A stretch of DNA of 12,529 nucleotides from Clostridia bacterium (lineage in GTDB: Bacteria; Bacillota; Clostridia; Peptostreptococcales; Anaerovoracaceae). The first letter of the stretch is position 1. Each line of letters starts with the position of its first letter. The stretch covers positions 1-12,529 of the forward strand of contig JAIKZT010000219.1 in the NCBI GenBank assembly GCA_024682015.1, in the 5' to 3' direction. Shown here in pieces: positions 9,201 to 12,529 of the stretch. Position numbers and translations under genes: made by a program. Under the pieces are notes generated by a model, which was not told where the DNA came from, searched no databases, and saw only the letters and a program-made list of their open reading frames with translations.

Positions 9201-12200
9201 GTACAGATGGCCCGTCGTGTCGAGCTGAAGTTCTTTCTTCGCATAAACGCCCACTGCCGTGATCGGGACTTCCTCGGAATAGTTATAGCTCCTGACCGTG
9301 ATCTCGGCGGAGGCGTCGTCCAGGATCTCCACCCACGAGGTCGAATAGAGGCCGTAAGCCGTTCCGTCGTGGTTGAGGATGTCCATCTGAACGTGCACGC
9401 TGCCGCAGAGGGTTATCTTGTCCTCGTACCACTTCTTCGTCTTGCACGCTTTGATGCCGTAAGAATCCAAGGAGTAGTAGGTCGTACCGCTCACGTTGAT
9501 CCTGAGCTCGGAGTTGTTCGGAGAGGAAATCGTGATATTGCCGCCGGCCGCGCAGCCCCGTATGCCGAACTGCCCTTTGGCCGCAGTGATGGTGGAATCG
9601 CCGTCCACGATGATGTTGAGATTGCAGGGCAAGCCGGTGTTCTCCACGCTGATCGTGCCGCCGTCATAGTCCTTCAGGTGCACGGTGATGGTGCGGTAGC
9701 CGTATTCGTCCTCCTCCTGCTTCTCGTACCACAGCACCCAGTCCTCGTCTTCCGCCGGTTCCGTGTCGTCCAGCGTGCTGGCGTATACCTTGGAGCCGTA
9801 ATCGAAAGGGATATAGTCATCCCGGCTGCCCTTGTAGTAGACGCGGATGTCGTTGTTGTAGCGCTCGCAGATGGCGTCCAGCTCGTAGAGCGTGTTGAGC
9901 CCCAGATAATGGTCGTCCGCGTCGTAGTGATCCAGCGAGATCACCACCTTTTCCTGATATTTATTGTACCGTTTCCAGATGATCTTTCCGTCCGAATCGC
10001 GCTTCGGTTCGCCGTTGGCGTAGGTCTCGTAATATTCCTCGTAGACGATCCCGCCTTCGCTGTGGCTGTCGTCCCAGCGGACGAAGTAGTACCCGACCGG
10101 CGGCTTTGCCGTCACCTCCAGGGTATACTTTTCTTCTGAATCCCAATAGTCCGCGGAAACGACGGTATAATCGGCGTTCGTAAAGCACAGCGGGCGGTTT
10201 CCCTTCCGGACCGTCTTCTCCAGCACGTATCCGCAGACCTCGCAGTAGCTCTGCACCGTCGCGTCCCGTATCTCCAGATTCGGCGCGCCGCTTTCCGTCT
10301 GCCAGAACCAGTGGGAATAGGTGTGCTCCTCCTTGAAGGCGACGGCCTCGCAGTCCGGATCACCGCAGTACTGCCAGTGGTAGCGGCGGTCGGCGCCGAC
10401 GCGGTAAAACTCGGCGTCGTATTCGTGAATGTTGAATAGATGCTCATGGGTCTGCCGCGGGATCTCCACCGTCTCGCGGTAATTGCACAGGAGGCACTCG
10501 CGGTATTTGGAGCCCGTTTTGTGGTCGTCCGCCTGTTTGGTGACGATCCACTCGCCCCAGGTGTGCATTTCCTCCGCGCCTTCCGTCCTGCCGCAGATGC
10601 ACTGCTTGATATGCGTTACGCTTTTGCCGTTTTCCTGCTCGACCGGCGTATACACGTAATCGTGCGTCGTGTGGACCTCGCCCAGAGGCTCGGTCTCTCT
10701 CGATTCGGCGATGCCGCCGCAGACGTTGCAGGTGCGCACCAGTTTGGCGCCCTTGTTCTCGGTGGCGTAGTACAGGTAATGCCACGGGCCGATCTCGTGC
10801 TCCTTGCGCGCGCCGGACGCGGTATGTCCGCAGCCCTCGCCAATGCAGACCTGCTGATGATACGTGTTGTTCGTCCAGCTCCACGCATAGGCGTGTCTGC
10901 CGATCAGCTGCGCTTCCCTCGTAGTCGAGAGCACGTGACCCTCAGAATCGGAGACGACGCAAAAATAGGCATAGCGGATATGGCAGGCGTCGGAAGGAAC
11001 GGCGACCGTCAGTTTATTCGTCTGCGCTCCGCCGACAAACACCAGCGTTTCGTCCCGGAAATCTATGTAGAGGCTGTCGTCTGACAGCGCCTGAGGCTCG
11101 CCGCCGTCTCTGCGGCAATACCATTGATAATTCAGGTTATCCTTCGGATCGTATGCCCGGACCTGGAATGCTGCCGTATTTTCCGCCCGGTCATAGGCAC
11201 TGCCGCCCGTAACGGTCTTCGTTTTGTCGGAGGGCTCGATGAGTATGGCGCCGACAGGAGTTGCCGTTCCGCTGAGGGACTTGCCCGACCAGGGGTCTGC
11301 GCAGCACTCCTGACCGCAGCTGCAGTCTTCCTTGCACTTTTCGCAGGTCTCGCAGTAATGGTCCTCCCAATCCGGACCTTCGGGGCAGACGCCGTGGCTG
11401 CATTCGAAATACGAGTAGGCGTTATCCGCGCAGCAGTCTTCGCAGAGGCCGCAGAAATCGCAGAAGGACACGTTGCAGGAAAACTCGCCGCAGCCTTCGC
11501 AGACATGTTCGGGATCGCTGAATTCGCTGCTCTCGACGCAGATGCCGCAGGAGCACCCTTCCGCATCGGACCTTTCAAGGCAGCATTCCTTGCAGAGTCC
11601 GCAGTCCTCGCAGAAATCGCCCTTCGCGCAGATCGCTTCGCCGCAGATTTCGCAGAGGTGTTCTTCGAACTCACTGTCCTCTGCGCACAGGCCGCAGTCG
11701 CAGCCGTAATCCGCGGCGTTGGCCTCGCAGCACTCCCTGCACAGGCCGCAGGTCTCGCAGAATTCATCGCTGCACGAAAAACTGACCGTGCACTGGGCAC
11801 ACATGTGCTCGGGATCGTAAAATTCGTCAGACTCGATGCAGTATTCCAGGCACGTGCAGCCCGTATCCTCAGCGAGCATCTTGCAGCAGTCTTCACAGTA
11901 GCCGCATTCTTCGCAGAATTCAAAGTCATTGCAGATCTTGCAGCGCTCGCACTCCTCGCAGATCCAGCCCGCGTCCTCCGCGCATTCGCGGCAGTGCTGG
12001 CATTCCGGGCCGCCGTCGCACCATTCTTCGACGTGTACCTCGCAGATATAGCAGTGGTTGCCCTCCGCGACGCAGCAGTCCCAGCAGAGGATCGGGTTGG
12101 CGTCGCACTCTTCCACTTCGGTGTCAAAGCAGCCGTAGCAGTCCCGGCAATGCAGGCCCTCCGCCGCCGCGCAGTCCAGGCAATAGGTACAATTCTCACA

Positions 12201-12529
12201 GAAGATGTCCCTGGCGTCGAAAAAGCACTCGTCGCAGCTCTCGCACACATACGGTTCGTGGCAGATGATGCAGTGATCGCCCTCAGGGCACTTCTCGCCG
12301 CTCGCGTCCGCCGCGACGAGGCAGTAGCCGCATCCCTCGCAGAGCGGGAGGTCGTGGCAGGCCTGGCAACGATGGTCATCCAGAGCCCTGCAATCCCCGC
12401 ACAGATCCGTCTCGTCGCCGCAGTGTTCGCAGTGCTTTTCTTTATCCCAGCACTTGTCGCACTTCTTGCAGTCCTCGCAGTACATGTCGCAGCTGTCGAT
12501 CTCCTCGAAGCACTCTGTGCAGAGCCATT
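3261..12529 (-). CDS. Giant mosaic extracellular protein with cysteine-rich array (5' end outside window)
   Basis: The frame is open at the window edge, so the real start lies beyond it; 3088 residues are visible. The ATG at 12485 is internal, because 14 in-frame codons before it carry the same cysteine-rich pattern. Modules in protein order: cysteine array (12529-11301); Ig-like module with YQWY and YAYFC strands (about 11264-10900); six CxxC/CxC ribbon motifs (10897-10200); B-repeat-like segment with YYFVRW (about 10190-9820); a beta-helix-like stretch rich in polar turns (9830-9090); two joining modules (9060-8270); a second beta-helix (8230-7010) with one DFDGDG loop; an InlB-type repeat containing GYTFGGWEVNG (7030-6695); further joining modules; two beta-helix sheets with the opening FPVIVGGTKVT (6003-4415); a Big_2 domain (4417-4194) with WTSSDPSIAKVEEGTVTAL; two CxxCG ribbon units (4193-3661); and a C-terminal module ending DEEVPME. 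No LPXTG signal or C-terminal membrane segment is present. No catalytic site is recognised. A surface scaffold or adhesin role is inferred from the module types; the signal peptide would lie outside the window. Confidence 0.9.
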   Translation of the reverse strand, partial: WLCTECFEEIDSCDMYCEDCKKCDKCWDKEKHCEHCGDETDLCGDCRALDDHRCQACHDLPLCEGCGYCLVAADASGEKCPEGDHCIICHEPYVCESCDECFFDARDIFCENCTYCLDCAAAEGLHCRDCYGCFDTEVEECDANPILCWDCCVAEGNHCYICEVHVEEWCDGGPECQHCRECAEDAGWICEECERCKICNDFEFCEECGYCEDCCKMLAEDTGCTCLEYCIESDEFYDPEHMCAQCTVSFSCSDEFCETCGLCRECCEANAADYGCDCGLCAEDSEFEEHLCEICGEAICAKGDFCEDCGLCKECCLERSDAEGCSCGICVESSEFSDPEHVCEGCGEFSCNVSFCDFCGLCEDCCADNAYSYFECSHGVCPEGPDWEDHYCETCEKCKEDCSCGQECCADPWSGKSLSGTATPVGAILIEPSDKTKTVTGGSAYDRAENTAAFQVRAYDPKDNLNYQWYCRRDGGEPQALSDDSLYIDFRDETLVFVGGAQTNKLTVAVPSDACHIRYAYFCVVSDSEGHVLSTTREAQLIGRHAYAWSWTNNTYHQQVCIGEGCGHTASGARKEHEIGPWHYLYYATENKGAKLVRTCNVCGGIAESRETEPLGEVHTTHDYVYTPVEQENGKSVTHIKQCICGRTEGAEEMHTWGEWIVTKQADDHKTGSKYRECLLCNYRETVEIPRQTHEHLFNIHEYDAEFYRVGADRRYHWQYCGDPDCEAVAFKEEHTYSHWFWQTESGAPNLEIRDATVQSYCEVCGYVLEKTVRKGNRPLCFTNADYTVVSADYWDSEEKYTLEVTAKPPVGYYFVRWDDSHSEGGIVYEEYYETYANGEPKRDSDGKIIWKRYNKYQEKVVISLDHYDADDHYLGLNTLYELDAICERYNNDIRVYYKGSRDDYIPFDYGSKVYASTLDDTEPAEDEDWVLWYEKQEEDEYGYRTITVHLKDYDGGTISVENTGLPCNLNIIVDGDSTITAAKGQFGIRGCAAGGNITISSPNNSELRINVSGTTYYSLDSYGIKACKTKKWYEDKITLCGSVHVQMDILNHDGTAYGLYSTSWVEILDDASAEITVRSYNYSEEVPITAVGVYAKKELQLDTTGHLYVYAVVDAGNGAKARGVDAKNTIIDNVGVVSITQPENSKKTFRREPTYDHRSYILEEYGDGNRSFYKNGALVSSDPYKMLSIEPAYPVSFTVAEGATLNVPGVYRNNLGDYMVKPGHSLTFYTAPAAGKYNEVVKAGGKTVKPGASDDGVRTKYVLGPINSAQSVTVSAGTAFKPFAEQPALSQTDVFFGSEAQLSCRMNDCLQALEGHEKFCGTKTETPKFSIHKNEDTDEYESGDLIELGQTINKVFLQRYDEDLARFVNTGISFEPALLAVWTFNDTEKMLSLGEVRYRLMVLYDGMEYTSREFTVNWTDDENDRTEPVAPAVEVYVRNAQLGYGSAVCADGGAWVRLDATHDVLVYDTDTGKGYTTPRQNYVWISNMKDKHVFMAAAFDYHTGTLTFYGDSQSADFDGDGSKEWYNLEELMLALRVPKDAGNGCLTIDVKADTTISGDYNRFGFSGSMDEADHTMGQAAVILNETEKGSVHITSSSKDGAILSLVRYGKAYDKDDAMNYYGIKAADIAIDADVSVWVDIEPPAGSELGWRTGAGRYGLAADGDILVKENASLNVNIPFEEDAEIAGEAVALSSGGNVTLMDSGNVYFYCSASRLEGLEDYYAMYAGGLTVTGSASLTAVTGGDIQTPIRLDADSLWATNGQVDIQSVADWTETYGVFATGCVTVKWPTTVLFEYWNEYGRAGLVKGGSLDFDGDFVRYAYPGTSETAFKESYYPGTPYTVIVDTDRGASSEGAHRVTVSRGGAVLADTYNDYIGNLDVCTGDCVTYTAVDPYSGYTFGGWEVNGDLMPDDLAIEGKSISFTMPDRDVNIHAVYTCDAFTADPPYFVTTNRASTEGTLFWQLETNETLTSVELEYLYDYGGDYQGWVSLADGGDGWYLSDDMQVYTNEHGVKRYAGAQALKLAGSDAEAILLSADAYHDTYRIRAVCETVEQYSQPFTMDFKNGIHVLLSQDKENPGLAIPADYAGTECLINMAQYVYSYNGRMTYALAFGDLSGPVSQDVCEARIYENGMLRFVRNGAHAPIYAIEGGAYVTATDEQSGRSFTIPFDFGEIYDTEVFPVIVGGTKVTERNASDVLGDGTVSYDPETKTLTLSNAAISEIYRNPSDAELTDGAYAIMSVQDITINLVGENVINISRSSFCHSQPFGETFTGTVVGIGNAVNDALRTYLEEDDAFRIRFTGSGSLAIRIDGETEYGEGIHSIGDVTIDGPQISIESRYSGLSSEEGSFTLNSGALSVDTKVRSCIELPNKKARFTVNGGTLILNGGTDSNVIAMSAETVQNADYLQINDGEVTLQTKSKTWDLASRAIYYDGAMYEVLDKNGRNAADQVEAPDTIEMLDYLRFSRRYAIWVNGERFTSANLSIPCGTGRAAYLPELNTVYLYNAEITKGVAYKHDGLQSAAGIHAEQSVNLCVVGGSSIDLSAKDYYTASGEPYTPLDEETEAARMVYGIEAGDLQQHEEPYYFTMFGTSSLAIRGVRYGIESEMPITFDGLRLKISGCDGGITGEMDVRSGQISVDASVYSAYGLWNTEHYDDLHAYGGSDSKHFDPLDMAQVKEAGENGWGYAYPYLWLGSYEYYAFFSAEGISLDKAELSLAVGETAVLTAAIIPEEASGLAIAWTSSDPSIAKVEEGTVTALAEGTATITASCSGFEASCKVTVGHALTHVDAVPATCTEDGASEYWICSSCGRTFSDAGISEVSENSWVIPALGHDFGDWQTVKAATETEEGLEKRVCSRCGAEESRAIPVLSHVHSLIHTAAAAADCLAAGNVEYWTCSGCGRVFADADGTAEIDLADTVVPALGHDFTLSKWVWAEDGSSATAEFVCRRDSAHTHEALAIITSVRTEPTAAKDGSEVFTATVILDGATYTDTKTIVLPATHEETRTLADESSRVIKVTVATDTGLVTVSGDASADAPVLVAAYDEFGRFIGLVALSAPGNAETDEDADTLKIFWIDEDGKPKAEDEEVPME
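3661..4193 (-). repeat. C-terminal CxxCG ribbon repeat units of the giant protein
   Basis: Two related units of about 85-95 residues each hold SEYWICSSCGRTFSDA or VEYWTCSGCGRVFADA, then V(I/V)PALGHDF. Both begin with H.L.H and carry a preceding C about 10 residues before the YWxC. A further single CSRCG lies between them and a VCRRDSAH remnant after. Such units recur in large clostridial surface proteins. CxxC pairs suggest a zinc knuckle or disulphide, but the ligands cannot be settled here. Confidence 0.75.
10200..10897 (-). repeat. Upstream CxxC ribbon repeats of the giant protein
   Basis: Six imperfect motifs follow one another: VCIGEGCG, TCNVCGG, QCICGR, ECLLCNY, YCGDPDCE and YCEVCGY, mostly preceded by a histidine and tryptophan-rich strand (for example HTWGEW and HTYSHWFW). 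They relate to the C-terminal ribbon units but are shorter and more diverged. They form the bridge between the Ig-like module and the beta-helix part. Confidence 0.7.
11301..12529 (-). repeat. Cysteine-rich array, about 90 Cys in 409 visible residues
   Basis: I counted 87 cysteines in the 395 residues after the internal ATG at 12485, plus three in the 14 codons before it. They occur mostly as CxxC, CxxCxxC, CC and CxC, in a strongly acidic background with few lysines and arginines. Early units are short (for example CENCTYCLDC and CRDCYGC spaced by about 10-15 residues), while the last four are longer tandem repeats. The array continues beyond the window edge, so the full number of units is unknown. 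Metal coordination or dense disulphide bonding are both possible; I do not recognise a named family. Confidence 0.85.
11334..11918 (-). repeat. Four tandem repeats of about 50 residues within the cysteine array
   Basis: The units start at 11918, 11762, 11615 and 11465 (periods 52, 49 and 50 codons). Each opens FC(E/D)xCG(L/Y)CxxCC, continues after about nine residues with CxC or CxxxxC, then an acidic stretch (E(S/D)SEF or related), (P)EHxC(E/A)xC, and closes with a single C. The last unit is degenerate (CSHGVC in place of CxCGxC). Conservation is stronger at the protein level than in the DNA. Confidence 0.8.

Noticed and set aside
8853..10139. Plus-strand open frame of 428 codons antisense to the giant gene
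   Set aside because: The translation is valine and arginine rich with no domain, and the opposite strand is an unbroken mosaic protein. It mirrors the codon use of that gene.
11334..11918. CRISPR-like array
   Set aside because: The roughly 150-base periodicity is a coding repeat whose DNA copies vary throughout. There are no short identical repeats with unique spacers.
11132..12379. Minus-strand 415-codon frame rich in Ala, Arg and Ser
   Set aside because: It is an out-of-frame reading of the cysteine codons (TGC/GAG repeats shift to GCG/AGC-type codons). The periodic appearance comes from the real frame.
12483..12485. ATG at 12485 as the start of the giant gene
   Set aside because: In-frame codons upstream to the window edge continue the same cysteine pattern (WLCTECFEEIDSCD) with no stop, and no signal peptide follows this ATG.

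Overview
The window looks like chromosomal DNA from a fairly GC-rich, gut-type member of the Clostridia (Bacillota). The inference rests on strong AGGAGG-type ribosome binding sites, a consensus sigma-A promoter, Rho-independent terminators, and a mosaic surface protein built from modules familiar in Clostridia: Big_2, InlB-like B-repeats, beta-helix sheets and 'H...CxxCG' ribbon repeats. I cannot place it to genus. All real genes are on the minus strand, so transcription runs from high to low coordinates.

Layout in transcription order. (1) 12529 to 3261: the C-terminal 3088 residues of a giant mosaic extracellular protein whose N-terminus lies outside the window. Its visible N-terminal 400 residues are an acidic array with about 90 cysteines. 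Then come an Ig-like module, CxxC ribbon modules, several beta-helix-like sheets with joining modules, a Big_2 domain, two more ribbon units and a short C-terminal module. A Rho-independent terminator follows. (2) 3163 to 1407: a self-contained two-gene unit with its own promoter, an operator-like inverted repeat overlapping that promoter, an XRE-type DNA-binding protein, a HipA-like kinase 18 bases downstream, and a terminator. This is the layout of a HipBA-type toxin-antitoxin or kinase-regulator module. (3) 1367 to 1: the first 455 residues of a second secreted protein, with a clear signal peptide and three gap-free 54-residue repeats. It runs off the window and lies under a long spurious plus-strand frame.

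The two flanking genes probably act at the cell surface or outside the cell. The two-gene module between them is cytoplasmic and appears to be an independent cassette closed off by terminators. A few hand-counted lines suggest lower GC in the module (about 42-58%) than in the giant gene (about 63-70%), which would fit separate acquisition, but this is only a rough sample.

No gene-free stretch exceeds 300 bases. I saw no tRNA, rRNA, CRISPR array, insertion sequence or transposase. The most unusual item is the cysteine array of the giant protein. The most complete functional system is the XRE/HipA-like pair.
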